A stretch of DNA of 64,000 bases from Cytophagaceae bacterium (GCA_006969745.1 CP030886.1:868001-932000); one strand, 5' to 3'. Counted from the stretch's first letter, positions 36,662 through 48,200 are shown. The notes: a model not told the origin generated them from the sequence alone. Program-made: numbers and translations.

Positions 36662-38494
36662 GTGAAGTTTATAACATCATCTCTTTTGTTCATTTTCGTT
36701 TTGAACCTTCCCGGTCAGGACTTGAATTCTATTGACTACCAATTTCCGATCAATCCAGGTCAACAAAACTATCTGGCAGGAACCGTTGGCGAAATACGCA
36801 GTTCACACTTCCATACAGGTATTGATGTTAAAACCGGAGGGCGCACAGGATTGCCTATTTATGCTGTAGCTGATGGCCACATTGCTCGAATTAAAGTTTC
36901 CTCTTCAGGTTATGGATATGCATTATACATGAAGCACCCCAATGGCACATTTTCGGTCTATGCACATTTGGAAGCATTTGATCCTAAAATTGCCGACTGG
37001 GTATTGAAAGAGCAATATCGGAAAGAGTCTTTCGAGGTAGATTTATTTCCAGAGGAAAATCAGTTCGCCTATAAAAGAGGAAACATCATTGGCTACAGTG
37101 GAAATACTGGATCTTCCAGCGGACCTCATCTTCATTTTGAAATTCGTGATGCCAATCATCAGCCTATTGATGTTTTGACACTTGGATTCAAGGAAATTCG
37201 CGATAAGATACCTCCGGTAGTTAAGAAAGTAGCTTTTGTAGCACTAGATGGAGACGCGCGTATCAATGGCTACTTTGGCAGGTATGAGTTTGACTTGATT
37301 AAAACGGACAGCTGGTTTCAAACAAAAGAGCCCATCTTCCTCCAAGGAAATATCGGTGTTGAAATATATTCTTATGATCCTATGGATGGGATCCCCAATA
37401 AAAATGGGATTGTAAAAACTACCTTTCAGCTTGACGGGGATACATTGTTTTCCGAGCATAAAGAATCCTTTTCTTTCGGTAAGCAACGTAATGTATTGGT
37501 GCATTACAATTATCCGGCATACAAAAAAGGGAGCAGAAGATTCAACAAGCTCTATCTCGCTGATGGGAATGAACACAACATGTATACCATCGTCAATCGA
37601 GGAATCACCTTCGTGGATCAAAGGGAAATCCTCATAAACACAGAAGATAGCTACAAAAATTCCTCAACTACACGGATACTTTTGAACTCTGAAGAGGTGA
37701 TTGACGCCCCAACTTTAATAAAACCGGAAAGAATTGGAAATTTTCTCCACTTTAAATCTACACAGCAAGCTTCTGTATTGCTCGATGAATGGGTAAACCT
37801 TGAACCTTACAATAACGACCAGAATAATCAATTTTATTTATGGGATTTAAGGAAAGGCACTCCTAAAAGTCTTTTCATTGATGGGGAAACGATCCCAACC
37901 TATTTGGTAGGATTGTTGCCTTCCAATCAAGAAATAACCTATGTTCAGCCAGAATTCACTTTAAATTTGAAAAGAAGATCACTCTTTGACACGCTCTACC
38001 TTGCATTCGAAAAAAAGATCGATTCGACGAGAAATCTTGAGCTCTTTCAATTTAAAAATCCTACTCAACCAATCAGATCAACTATTGATATCGCGTTGAA
38101 TCCACAAATGACGTATAATCAAGAAAAAGCAATGGTCTACTCCGTTTTTGGCAACCGTTTCAATTTTATGGGAGGAGAATGGAACGATGATCAAATTTCC
38201 TTTTCTACAAGAGACCTTGTGACTTACACCATTTTAGAAGACACTGTTCCCCCTTCTATCGAATTGAAAATGGCAAATGAAGACATGTTGAAGTTTCGGA
38301 TTGATGACAAACTATCCGGCATTAAGAGCTTTAAAGCATCAATCAACGGTGAATTTGTCCTGATGCACTACGAACCAAAACGAAAGCTACTTTGGTCTGA
38401 AAAGTTGAATAAAAACATTCCATACCGTGGTAGGTTTATGTTAGAGGTAATTGACAATTCAAACAACGGAACCATTTATACCAAAACATTATGA
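36662..38494 (+). CDS. Exported M23 metallopeptidase
   Basis: After a signal peptide (1-19) comes a LytM/M23 domain with the full zinc site: H51-x3-D55 (HTGID), H102 in YAHLEA, and H156-L-H158 in GPHLHFE. M23 enzymes cut peptidoglycan crosslinks; the remaining about 430 residues form beta-rich domains that may target it. The start is GTG at 36662. The gene begins 3 bases after the FAH gene, and its TGA overlaps the bcp ATG by four bases, so the three form an operon. Probably periplasmic. Confidence 0.92.
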   Translation: MKFITSSLLFIFVLNLPGQDLNSIDYQFPINPGQQNYLAGTVGEIRSSHFHTGIDVKTGGRTGLPIYAVADGHIARIKVSSSGYGYALYMKHPNGTFSVYAHLEAFDPKIADWVLKEQYRKESFEVDLFPEENQFAYKRGNIIGYSGNTGSSSGPHLHFEIRDANHQPIDVLTLGFKEIRDKIPPVVKKVAFVALDGDARINGYFGRYEFDLIKTDSWFQTKEPIFLQGNIGVEIYSYDPMDGIPNKNGIVKTTFQLDGDTLFSEHKESFSFGKQRNVLVHYNYPAYKKGSRRFNKLYLADGNEHNMYTIVNRGITFVDQREILINTEDSYKNSSTTRILLNSEEVIDAPTLIKPERIGNFLHFKSTQQASVLLDEWVNLEPYNNDQNNQFYLWDLRKGTPKSLFIDGETIPTYLVGLLPSNQEITYVQPEFTLNLKRRSLFDTLYLAFEKKIDSTRNLELFQFKNPTQPIRSTIDIALNPQMTYNQEKAMVYSVFGNRFNFMGGEWNDDQISFSTRDLVTYTILEDTVPPSIELKMANEDMLKFRIDDKLSGIKSFKASINGEFVLMHYEPKRKLLWSEKLNKNIPYRGRFMLEVIDNSNNGTIYTKTL

Positions 38495-38943
38495 TCACAC
38501 TAAAGCCAGGCGATAATGCGCCAGAATTTGAAAGCAAAGACCAGGACGGCAACACGGTAAAACTTTCTGATTACAAAGGGAAAAAGGTCGTTTTATACTT
38601 TTATCCAAAGGATAATACGCCGGGATGTACCGCCGAATCATGCAACCTGAGAGATAATTACGAGGCGCTTCAGAAGCAAGGATATGAAGTTTTGGGTGTC
38701 AGTAGTGACGGGGAGAAATCACATCAAAAATTCATAAATAAGTATGAGCTACCCTTCAAACTTTTGGCGGATGAAGATAAATCTGTACACGAAGCTTTTG
38801 GCACTTGGGATCTCAAGAAATTTATGGGCAGGGAATACATGGGAACACTAAGATCCACATTCATCATCGATGAAAACGGAAAGATTGAGGAAGTAATCGA
38901 GAAAGTAAAAACCAAAGATCATACGGCTCAGATCTTGAAATGA
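38491..38943 (+). CDS. bcp: Thioredoxin-dependent peroxiredoxin, BCP type
   Basis: The 150-residue atypical two-Cys peroxiredoxin shows the peroxidatic Cys at C46 (NTPGCTAE) and the usual resolving Cys at C51 (SCNLRDNY), typical of PrxQ/BCP. It detoxifies peroxides in the cytosol with electrons from thioredoxin. Length is full. It overlaps the M23 peptidase gene by four bases, ATGA, and closes an operon ended by a strong hairpin. Confidence 0.96.
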   Translation: MITLKPGDNAPEFESKDQDGNTVKLSDYKGKKVVLYFYPKDNTPGCTAESCNLRDNYEALQKQGYEVLGVSSDGEKSHQKFINKYELPFKLLADEDKSVHEAFGTWDLKKFMGREYMGTLRSTFIIDENGKIEEVIEKVKTKDHTAQILK

Positions 38944-38971
38944 CATCCAGTTTCTTTTGACGGTGCATAAA

Positions 38972-39003
38972 AAAACCGGGAATATGAATTCCCGGTTTTA
39001 TTT
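38972..39003. terminator. Bidirectional terminator
   Basis: AAAACCGGGAA (38972-38982), six-base loop, TTCCCGGTTTT (38989-38999), then ATTTAT; A-rich on one side and T-rich on the other. It can serve both the bcp operon and the converging SusC/SusD operon. Confidence 0.9.
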
Positions 39004-39016
39004 ATCATCCTAAAAT

Positions 39017-40402
39017 TTAGTTATCCCACCAAAGTGGTGTCTGTAAATTCCCATCTTTTATAGGAACGTTAGCATTGTTCAAATCTATCTCAGTCTGTGG
39101 ATAAGAAACCCTTCTTGGAATTTGCCCATTCAAATTGAATGAGTTGATTCCATTCGTATTAGGTGTAAGGTTTGGATATCCGGTTCTTCTGTAATCGGCC
39201 CAAGGCTCAATTCCGTTCGAATACATTGCAATATACTTCTGAGTGATAATCTGCTCTAGACGTGCCGCGTTATCAGCCAGCCCTGCCAAAGCAGATTGAG
39301 CAGCTACATAAGCTGCATCTGTCGATCCGGTCAACTTCGAGATTGAAGAACTGATAGCTTCCGCCAGTGCAGCCTCTGCAGCTGGGATATCATTATTACC
39401 CATCAGCTCAATCTCAGCTTCCAAAAACTTCATCTCGGTGTAGCTTGTCATCACAACAGGCGCATTGATATTTGTATAATATGTGCCCTGATCAAATGTG
39501 GTAGAGAAACCAGACGCTGAAGTAGTACTAGGTAAAAACAAAGCACTTCTTCGAGGGTCTCCAAGAGTATTCAGCAGTCCAAAGAAATAAGGATCAATAT
39601 TAATATTACCTCCCCTGTCTTGAGAAAACTGATAGGCTGGATTAGATTCATTTGGAGAAGTTCCAAATGATAGCTGAAAATCACCCGCTGTTGAAGCAAT
39701 TGCGTTTGCAAGTTCTGCTTCAGCTTCCGCATATGCAGTAGCGCTCACTTTTGTCAACCGCATGTAATACTTGGCTTTTAATGCATGAGCAGCAGCTATC
39801 CAACTGTTCGTATCACCACCATAAATCAAGTCATCCGCGCCCAATGCAGAACCATTTCCAGCTGGGCCACTTAATAGGACAATCGCTTCATCCAATAAAT
39901 TATGAATGGATGTATATATTTCCTCCTGCGTATCATAAGTAGGCTGCAAGTTTCCATCACGCGCGCCAAAGGCAGTAGAATATGGTATGTCACCAAACAA
40001 ATCAGTCATTGAACCAAGGCCATGAGCAATTAGAATTTTAGCCATACCAGAGGTATGATTAGATTCTTCTGCAGTAGCTTTTTCATCAATGATCACCAAA
40101 GGCTGCAGAGTCGAAACGTACATTCTAAAGAATATACCATCACCATCTGCAGGAACCCATAGGTATCGATAGTTATCCTGTTGCTGTGCATTAATTCCAA
40201 CAAATTGCTGTGTAAACAATCCGCTTAATCGAACTAATTCACCACCGACAACCCATGCCAGACCAGCCTGAGCCGCAGGCACAATTGCTTGAGCGGAAAC
40301 ATCAGCTGGGGTCGCCGGGCTTACATTTATATCTTCATCGAAATCGCAAGAACTGCTGATTAGGATGAGACAAGTCAATATAGATATTACTTTTATTTTC
40401 AT
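39017..40402 (-). CDS. SusD/RagB-family surface lipoprotein (pair 1)
   Basis: This 461-residue lipoprotein (lipobox LISSSC, Cys 19) belongs to the SusD_2-like branch. The TPR-rich SusD fold is visible as YGGDTNSWIAAAHALKAKYYMRL and the conserved C-terminal EPWADYRRTGYPNL. SusD proteins cap the SusC barrel and bind the nutrient at the cell surface. It lies 21 bases after its SusC partner. No hydrolase adjoins, so the ligand is unknown; this branch includes oligopeptide and oligosaccharide binders. Confidence 0.92.
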   Translation of the reverse strand: MKIKVISILTCLILISSSCDFDEDINVSPATPADVSAQAIVPAAQAGLAWVVGGELVRLSGLFTQQFVGINAQQQDNYRYLWVPADGDGIFFRMYVSTLQPLVIIDEKATAEESNHTSGMAKILIAHGLGSMTDLFGDIPYSTAFGARDGNLQPTYDTQEEIYTSIHNLLDEAIVLLSGPAGNGSALGADDLIYGGDTNSWIAAAHALKAKYYMRLTKVSATAYAEAEAELANAIASTAGDFQLSFGTSPNESNPAYQFSQDRGGNINIDPYFFGLLNTLGDPRRSALFLPSTTSASGFSTTFDQGTYYTNINAPVVMTSYTEMKFLEAEIELMGNNDIPAAEAALAEAISSSISKLTGSTDAAYVAAQSALAGLADNAARLEQIITQKYIAMYSNGIEPWADYRRTGYPNLTPNTNGINSFNLNGQIPRRVSYPQTEIDLNNANVPIKDGNLQTPLWWDN

Positions 40403-40423
40403 CTTATTATCTTTTTTGATTGA

Positions 40424-43400
40424 TTATAGGGTGAAGTTTAACTTAAACCCGTAGCTCTTCGTGTTTGGATTATTGAAGTAATCATATCCAAATACATTAC
40501 TAGCTGCGCCAGTCAAGTTGGTCTCCGGGTCGATCCCTGTATAATCAGTGATTAAGAATACATTTCTAGCATTTGCATTGATAGTAATTCTTGAAAACGG
40601 AAGTCCATCAATCAACGACGCTGGAAGGCTATAAGAAATATTAACATCTCTTAGTCTGATCCATGAGCCATCCTGAACAGTCAATTCATCCAGGTTTACA
40701 AATCCGTAGTTCTGATAAAAGTTTGTACCTCCGTCAGTACCGCCTTTTACTACCGCTAACGTATTTTCAGTCTCCGTTGGATTACCATTGGCATCTGCTG
40801 CTACGCCAGGGAATACTACTACTTCATTTCTGTCTAATGTTTCAGCACCTACACCAAACCCATTAAGTACTCCTGAAGTACCATTGTATACATCACCACC
40901 ACTTCTAAAGTCGAATAACATGGAAAGCTCGATACCTTTATAAGTGAAAGTATTTCGGAAGCCTAAAGTGAAATCAGGATTTGGATTACCTACTTTACCA
41001 TCAACTGGATTTTGTAGAGGCATCCCTGTGTTTTGATCAATCACCATTCTGCCTTGATCATCTCGAAGGAATCTAGTTCCAAAGAATATACCATATGGTT
41101 CTCCTTTTTGGATTCGCTGAGTACCGAATGGATCAATTGTGATTACATCCAAACCTGGAGCAATCTCATTTACAATTGACTCATACTTGTTGAAGATTAA
41201 ACCAATCTCATATTCAAAATCAGAAGTTCTTACCACACTACCAGTAACAACTGCCTCAATACCCTTATTCTCAATTTCTCCTGCATTAATTACAGTTTGA
41301 GCAAATCCAGTAGTATAAGGGAGGTCTACGCTAATAATCGCGTCCTCTGTAAGAGACCTGTAGTAAGTAATATCAGTAGTAATTCTTCCACCAAGGAGTT
41401 TCAAATCAGCTCCTATTTCGAAAGTCGTGGTAAATTCTGGCTTTAACTCTGGGTTACCCAAGATGTTATTTGGTATAAATGAGTTTGTTCCTAATGCAGG
41501 GAAAAGCGTTCCATTTGGAGTTGTCCATCCATCTCTAACTCTGGCTTGAGTAAAAGTGGAAGCTGTAAAACCAAAAGGCGCATCATTACCTACTCTACCA
41601 TAGGATGCACGAAGTTTACCATAAGGAAGTGCATTTCCTAAATCGATATTTTCGGTAAATGCCCATCCAAGTGCAACTGCAGGATAGAAGAATGAATTAT
41701 TGGCCGATCCTAGAGTTGAAGACCAGTCATTTCTACCTGTAATATTTAAATAAAGCATCTCCTGGTATGAAAGACGGATATCCCCGTAAACACCATACAA
41801 CTGCTTAGCGGTTGGTCTTTCAACCACACTAAAACTCTGTGCACTAGCTGCGTTGAAAAAACCTCTGGAAGCAAGTCCTTGACCATCTTCTCTTCGATTG
41901 TCTACTTTCTTGTCGTAGTAGTTCCATCCAAATGTACCATTTAGGTAAAAATCTGATGAAAGCTCTTTTTGAACAGTTCCGTAGATATCAAGGTTTAAAT
42001 CAGTATTCGTGATTGCCTGATTGATCACCTGACCCACGCCGAAAGATCCTGATCCTATATCATTTCTGAATTTTCTAAAATCTGAATATTGATCAATACC
42101 AGCTCTTGTATGAAGCGTAAACCAATCAGTGAAATCATAGCTTAATTGAGCATAGCCAATGATTCGATTCACATTGTCATTCATAAAGTTTTTATAAACT
42201 GTCCAATACGGGTTGTCATAAATTGCTCCTCCCCCTATTTGACCTCTATACGCTCTCGGTGTTCCATCTTCAAACTGATATGCTGAAGGATCATTCTCAG
42301 GATCTACCCCACCTCTGTTATCAAAAGAAGGTGTTGTTCTAAGCAAACCAAGCATTACACCTGAAGTGTTAGATCCGTTTTGAACTTTTATACCACCACT
42401 ATTAATGAAATTCGTGGATATTGTGGCTTTCAGTTTATCGGTAAGATTCGAAGAAATTGTAGCCTTCACCGATGTTCTCTCGAATGTGTTATTCGGAATT
42501 ATACCCTCTTGATTTAGGTAGCCTACAGATATATAGTAGTTGGTATTATCCGTACCACCACTTGCGCTCAGGTAATGATTAGCTGTAATACCTGTTTCAA
42601 AAAAGGCATCTGTGTTGTTGTATGCCTGCGCTACCCTACTTGTCGCTCTAGGATCCGATGCTGGTACAATTAAGCCATTTGGATCCCAAATTGAAGGTTC
42701 ATCCGCATATCGTAATTCATCAATTCGCGGACCCCAGCTATTTCCGGTAAAGGAACCTGTCATCGGTCCTTGAAAGGTCGGAACTCCACCAACTACATTT
42801 CCCTGTGCATAGGTAGTCTGCAAATCCGGAAGTTTGTTGACCTTGTCAAAGGTCATTCCAAATGAATAATTGATTCTGGCTGCTCCTTTTTTCCCTTTTT
42901 TTGTTGTGATAAGAATTGCACCATTACCCGCTCGTACTCCATATAATGCAGTAGCAGCAGGACCCTTTAAAACTGTCAGACTTGCAATATCATTTGGGTT
43001 GATGTCAATAGCTCTGTTCGAGTTATTTACTCCTCCAGAACCCAAATTCGAAATTGCATCTTCCGGTGAATCCGCTGTGGTAAATGTACTGTTGTCAATA
43101 GGAATACCATCAACAACAAACAAAGGAGAGTTAGAACCTTGAATCGTAGAGTTACCCCGAATTCTTATTTGAGCACCTGCTCCTGCCGTTCCGCCTGAGC
43201 TTGTAACCTGAACCCCAGCAGCTTTTCCTGCTAATCCGGCCACAAGATTGACTTCATTCGCACGATCTACCTCTTCGCTATTTACCTCTTGAACTGAATA
43301 TCCCAGATCTCGTTTTTGGGCAGTCAAACCAATTGCCGTGACTACAACTTCCTGAAGTTCTGTGAAATCAGCCGCCATTGAAACATCGATTGTGGTCCGA

Positions 43401-43651
43401 TTTCCAACGGGGATTTCCTGAGTAACAAATCCAATAAATGATATCAATAAAACATCATCGTTGGATACACTTATACTATAGTTACCATCTACGTCAGTAA
43501 CTACACCAGTTGTGGTTCCTTTGATTTGAACCGTCGCCCCGGGTATGCCTTCACCGTCATCATCGGTGACTTTCCCCGATACTGTCCTTTGAGCCATTAG
43601 TCCTGTGACTACAAAAAGACATGCCATTAATACTAGGTAAGCTTTTTTCAT
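40424..43651 (-). CDS. SusC/RagA-family TonB-dependent transporter (pair 1)
   Basis: The 1075-residue outer-membrane transporter has a signal peptide (to about residue 21), a carboxypeptidase-regulatory-like domain (about 22-110), a plug with SGGTAGAGAQIRIRGNSTI and a beta barrel ending GFKLNFTL. It uses TonB energy to import a nutrient held by the SusD partner. Its barrel resembles that of the second SusC (51093-54341) closely: EGIIPNN, QNGSNTSGVMLGLLR and SWGP blocks are shared. Start at ATG 43651; 244 bases upstream lie without a gene. Confidence 0.95.
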   Translation of the reverse strand: MKKAYLVLMACLFVVTGLMAQRTVSGKVTDDDGEGIPGATVQIKGTTTGVVTDVDGNYSISVSNDDVLLISFIGFVTQEIPVGNRTTIDVSMAADFTELQEVVVTAIGLTAQKRDLGYSVQEVNSEEVDRANEVNLVAGLAGKAAGVQVTSSGGTAGAGAQIRIRGNSTIQGSNSPLFVVDGIPIDNSTFTTADSPEDAISNLGSGGVNNSNRAIDINPNDIASLTVLKGPAATALYGVRAGNGAILITTKKGKKGAARINYSFGMTFDKVNKLPDLQTTYAQGNVVGGVPTFQGPMTGSFTGNSWGPRIDELRYADEPSIWDPNGLIVPASDPRATSRVAQAYNNTDAFFETGITANHYLSASGGTDNTNYYISVGYLNQEGIIPNNTFERTSVKATISSNLTDKLKATISTNFINSGGIKVQNGSNTSGVMLGLLRTTPSFDNRGGVDPENDPSAYQFEDGTPRAYRGQIGGGAIYDNPYWTVYKNFMNDNVNRIIGYAQLSYDFTDWFTLHTRAGIDQYSDFRKFRNDIGSGSFGVGQVINQAITNTDLNLDIYGTVQKELSSDFYLNGTFGWNYYDKKVDNRREDGQGLASRGFFNAASAQSFSVVERPTAKQLYGVYGDIRLSYQEMLYLNITGRNDWSSTLGSANNSFFYPAVALGWAFTENIDLGNALPYGKLRASYGRVGNDAPFGFTASTFTQARVRDGWTTPNGTLFPALGTNSFIPNNILGNPELKPEFTTTFEIGADLKLLGGRITTDITYYRSLTEDAIISVDLPYTTGFAQTVINAGEIENKGIEAVVTGSVVRTSDFEYEIGLIFNKYESIVNEIAPGLDVITIDPFGTQRIQKGEPYGIFFGTRFLRDDQGRMVIDQNTGMPLQNPVDGKVGNPNPDFTLGFRNTFTYKGIELSMLFDFRSGGDVYNGTSGVLNGFGVGAETLDRNEVVVFPGVAADANGNPTETENTLAVVKGGTDGGTNFYQNYGFVNLDELTVQDGSWIRLRDVNISYSLPASLIDGLPFSRITINANARNVFLITDYTGIDPETNLTGAASNVFGYDYFNNPNTKSYGFKLNFTL

Positions 43652-43846
43652 AAAATTTAATTAGTTGAATAAACCTTTAATGTTAGTCGGCAGGTCAACC
43701 AATTAATTGTAAAAAAGGAGATAGTATGAAATCCAACCATTCTTGAATTTCATGTGTATATAGCACGCTATTGATTAAGGAAACCTTCTTTTGATGCTCT
43801 GGAATTCATTAATAGAAGGGTGAACCATATTTGCCTTAAAATGAAA

Positions 43847-43873
43847 AACCTCGAACTGGCTAAGCTCGAGGTT
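43847..43873 (-). terminator. Terminator after M28 peptidase gene
   Basis: AACCTCGA (43847-43854) pairs with TCGAGGTT (43866-43873). On the minus strand the hairpin is followed by TTTTCAT, 22 bases beyond the M28 stop codon. The 43652-43895 gap holds nothing else that I can support. Confidence 0.75.
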
Positions 43874-43895
43874 AAAAAAATTCTTTTTTTTTGAC

Positions 43896-45227
43896 TTATC
43901 TCTTCACCTCCGAAGGAAATACAACCAAACTTTCATTTCCATCTTTTCCAACTGCAGACACACCAAAGAAGTAGTTATCAATGACAATTCCATTAAGTGT
44001 GAATTCTGTTTTTTCTTTATCTACAGTATAATAATGATCCCAGGTAGGTGATGTTGTATCTCTAAAATATACTTTGTATCCCACGAGGTTGGGATCTTCC
44101 ACCTTATCCCAGTAAAGAGTTGTCGAGGGCTGAACAGCTCCACTGATAGCCACATTTTGAGGCTCAATAGGTGCTGAAGCTAATGCAGCTAGAGAAATAG
44201 CATTTACAGCTGTTAATTTTCTTGCATACTCAAAATTTACAGCCTCAATTACATCACCATATTTGATTCCATCTTCTTCTCTTATGTCTTGATGTTGCTG
44301 CGTATAGTTTTCATGTGCTTCCATTATTCGCACACCAGCAAATCCCGCATCATTAAATGGACGATGATGACCTCCTCTTCCAAATCTATCCAATCTATAA
44401 ATCATCATTGGATTCATTTCAGGCATAAAGTTTTTGGTTACCTGGTATACATATCTTGCTAGCTGTCGTGAGATTCCATCCACTTCACCACCATAATATC
44501 TCCTCATTCGTTTTTGAAAATCCGAATCTTTAGCATTGGTAGGTTCGGAGAAAATCCTAAACGATCTATTGTCAATTACACCATCGACGCCTTTAATATT
44601 TCCGATCATATCGTTATTTAGTACGCCGACGATATCCCAGCCTTCTTCCACAGCTTTTGCCGCTAAATGTTTCCCTCCATAAAGACCTTGCTCCTCTCCT
44701 GATAAACCGACCAACAGTATTGAACTTTCAAATTCGTATTTAGAAAGAACTCTAGCAGCTTCAATCACACCTGCCATACCTGAAGCGTTATCATTGGCGC
44801 CAGGTGAATCATCAGTGTAGTTCAAGGGATCTGATATTCTGCTATCTATATCTCCTGACATGATCACATAGCGATTTGGGTATTTTTTTCCACGTATGAC
44901 CACCATTACATTAACTACTTCGGTATCCTTAGTAATTCGGGTTTTTTCATTTCCTTTTTCAAGGGTACGCTGGGTTGATATCTCGAGACAACCCCCACAG
45001 TTCTCACTGATTTTTTCAAACTCTGATTGTATCCAACGTCTGGCAGCACCAATACCTCTGGTATCAGATTCAGTCTCCGACATTGTATGGCGCGTGCCAA
45101 ATGAAACAAGTTTTCTTATATCATCCTCAATCCGTTCCGCACTTACACTATCAATAATTGCATATGGAGATTGAGCATTTGCTGAGAACACAGCAATGAT
45201 CATCAAACAAAAAATAACCTTTTTCAT
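43896..45227 (-). CDS. Exported M28 metallopeptidase with Fn3-like end
   Basis: Signal peptide 1-19 (MKKVIFCLMIIAVFSANAQ). The M28 zinc-peptidase domain covers about 30-370: D146 (SPGANDNASG), E178/E179 (LSGEEQG), D206 (NNDMIG) and H287 or H288 (GGHHRP) match the usual ligands and catalytic Glu. The first ligand site reads GDIDS (D126) where His is normal. A fibronectin-type III-like domain ends the protein (last about 85 residues). M28 enzymes release N-terminal residues or short peptides. The ATG at 45227 is chosen over 45296, which lies inside the upstream gene. Four bases separate it from the VCBS gene, so they are an operon. Confidence 0.92.
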   Translation of the reverse strand: MKKVIFCLMIIAVFSANAQSPYAIIDSVSAERIEDDIRKLVSFGTRHTMSETESDTRGIGAARRWIQSEFEKISENCGGCLEISTQRTLEKGNEKTRITKDTEVVNVMVVIRGKKYPNRYVIMSGDIDSRISDPLNYTDDSPGANDNASGMAGVIEAARVLSKYEFESSILLVGLSGEEQGLYGGKHLAAKAVEEGWDIVGVLNNDMIGNIKGVDGVIDNRSFRIFSEPTNAKDSDFQKRMRRYYGGEVDGISRQLARYVYQVTKNFMPEMNPMMIYRLDRFGRGGHHRPFNDAGFAGVRIMEAHENYTQQHQDIREEDGIKYGDVIEAVNFEYARKLTAVNAISLAALASAPIEPQNVAISGAVQPSTTLYWDKVEDPNLVGYKVYFRDTTSPTWDHYYTVDKEKTEFTLNGIVIDNYFFGVSAVGKDGNESLVVFPSEVKR

Positions 45228-45231
45228 AATT

Positions 45232-48200
45232 CTATTCGAATTTAAATTTTGAATTGATTTCATAAACAATGAGGCTGTCGTTGTTGCAGGATACAATCAA
45301 TTGATCCGGTTTATCCGCATTTAATACAAGTAACATATCTCTAACATCTTTATTTAGATATAGTTTACTCTGATTTGCCTGCAACGAGGTAAATTCGAAA
45401 TCTCCCTTATTTAACAATACTCCTCCGACACTTGCGTCAGCTCTTGGTGTTTCGATTTCAGATCCGTACAGATTTCCTCCATAAATAATGTCATTCAGTC
45501 CATCCCCGTTTAAGTCATTGAATACGGCAGCTCTTAGCGGAGCAATCTGAGCTTGAAAAGGAAGCGCTTTAAACTTGAGAATTCCACTTTCATTAATAAG
45601 AATTCCACTTTCGAATATATTGGCTTTGTAATTCAAAGAATTGCTTAAGGCTTCATCTCCATATATTTGATCGATGCTTAAAGATGCAAATTCGTTATAG
45701 GTTTTGATCTTTTTCTTTAAGTCTGGAATTTGTTGACTAGAACAAGATTTTCCTCGTAAAGGGACTTCCTTTCCTGAATCAAAATAACTTAAAACTATAT
45801 CTCGTCTTCCGTTACTATCAAAATCATGGCTGTACAGAGAGAAGGGTGTTTCTTCAGATGCCTTGTATTTGTAATTGAGTCCCAAATTTCCGACTAAATA
45901 ATCATCATCTCCATCATTATCAATATCTGCTGAGCTTACATGGAACCACCACCCAATCTTATCGCTTAAACCCATCTCGTCAGACACATTTCTCAAAGTA
46001 CCGGACTCGTTTGAGTAAACTGTCAAGGGCATCCACTCGCCGACAATAATCAAATCATAATCACCATCCTTATCATAATCTGACCATGTAGCGTCATTCA
46101 CCATTCCGGTTTTCAGTAATTCCGGCGCTTTCGATGTTGTAATGTCTTCAAAACCTATTTTCCCATTTTCGATATAGGTATTCTTAAACAATCTACTTCC
46201 GGGGGCTAAAGGATAGTTACCAGGAACTAACCGACCGCCAATAAAAAGATCTTGGTCACCGTCCCCGTCGTAATCGATAGGTTTTGCAACTATTGTACTT
46301 TCGTCAAATTTTGGCAAAACATCATTTAGGAGATATTTTCCGTCAACATTTTCATAAAATAAATCCTGATAGAGATTTTTATTGACTTCATATTCGTTGC
46401 CTCCAACTACTATATACAGATCATCATCTCCGTCACTATCTGCATCAAAAAAGACAGACGCAACTTCTTCTAGTGCAGAATCATTATTGATCACCGAAGA
46501 AATTCCATTCTTATTAATTAGCCGACCCGTAAAACCAACAGCTCCTGGGAGATAAATTTCATTATTTACGCTTAAAGAAAGCCTGGGACCATAATCAGAT
46601 AATTTATGGGGTAATAAGATTTCCCTATCAAAGTCATCGAAATCATTTTCAATATGTGAGAAATTTGGCTTGCTCTTAACAAATAATTCTTGGTTGCTTG
46701 ATTCAGCTGAATTAACTGTAGCTGAAGATTGATCAATTTGAATGGTTTGATTTACATCAACATCGTCCATTGTAGTTACCGTGCCATCCATCCAATAGAC
46801 TCTAATACTTTCTATTTTATCCACCTTTCCCAAGCCAAAGTGAATCGTTGGATCTACTGAAGAGTAGAAACCTCTCACATTATTTAGCTCACGGTATTGT
46901 TGCAAAAACTCATTTTTATCGGCATATGTTATTTCAATTCTTGAACCGATGGTGTTTTTTGGAAGTTCAATTTTTAGATAATTATTCTCGTTAATTACAT
47001 CGCTAAGATTTTCATAAACAAGTGAAGTATCATTCAAATTATTCACTACTAAATCAAGATCCCCGTCTAAATCCAAATCTCCGTACGCTGCTGAAGTTGT
47101 CCAAAACCCATCATCAAGTCCCCATTTTACACTCGTATCACTGAATTTCAATCCATTTTCATTTTTAAAGGAAAAGTTAGCTACTCTCCTTTGAGGATAT
47201 AATCCTAAAAGGGAATTGATTGCCTTTTCCAAAATATCGCCCTTGCTCATTCCTTGTTTTAGGTAAGAGGATACGCTTCGATTTATTTCAGCAATCGCGT
47301 CAGTATTTCTTAGCTCTCTATATATACCATTAGAAATATATAAATCCTGAAATCCATCATTGTCAAAATCTGAAAACAGTGGTGTCCAACTCCAGTCAGT
47401 AAATGAAATATTGCTCATAAGAGAAATATCACTAAATACACTATTTCCATTATCATTGATTCCTTGATTTAACTGAAGAGTATTCATCATATATTGGTAG
47501 TGTCCACCATTCTCTACAGTGCTCCAAAAAGCCTCCGGATTCATTCCACTCATGTTAGATTTTAATCCAAAATTATCCTTAGCAACCATGTCAACAACAA
47601 CCAAATCGGACCAGCCATCATTGTTTATATCAGATGCGTCAACCCCCATGCTGAAGTAGGTAATATGTCCCATACTTTCATGAATGATATTTTTAAAGGT
47701 GCCATCTCCCTGATTCATATACAAAAAGTCCGGGTTGTTGTAGTCACTTGTCACGTATAGGTCTACCCATCCGTCATTGTTGAAATCTGAAGTGATAGCG
47801 CTTAATCCATAGCCAACATCATTGACATTTGCTTGCGCCGTTACTTCATTAAAATAACCTTCATCATTTCGCAATAGCCTCCAGCTAAGTAGTGGAATCC
47901 TCCAATCATTTCCTTTAAGTTCTGATAGAATTCCTGGATTCGGTGGTTGGTTCACTAAAAAGATATCTAAATCATCATCTTTATCATAGTCTAAGAATAC
48001 GGCCTGTTGACTTCTCCATGGATCTGCAAGACCAAAATCTTGTGCCATTTCAGAAAATGTACCATCACCATTATTTATGTAAAGTTCATTAGTTCTTAAT
48101 TCTGGAGAATCATCATATAAGGTTTTACATACATAGATATCGAGCAGTCCATCGTCATTTATATCAACCATTGACACCCCACTTGTCCATCCTCCTTTAT

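Noticed and set aside
45228..45296. Upstream ATG of the M28 gene (45296)
   Set aside because: It would overlap the VCBS gene by 65 bases and delay the signal peptide; the ATG at 45227 fits.
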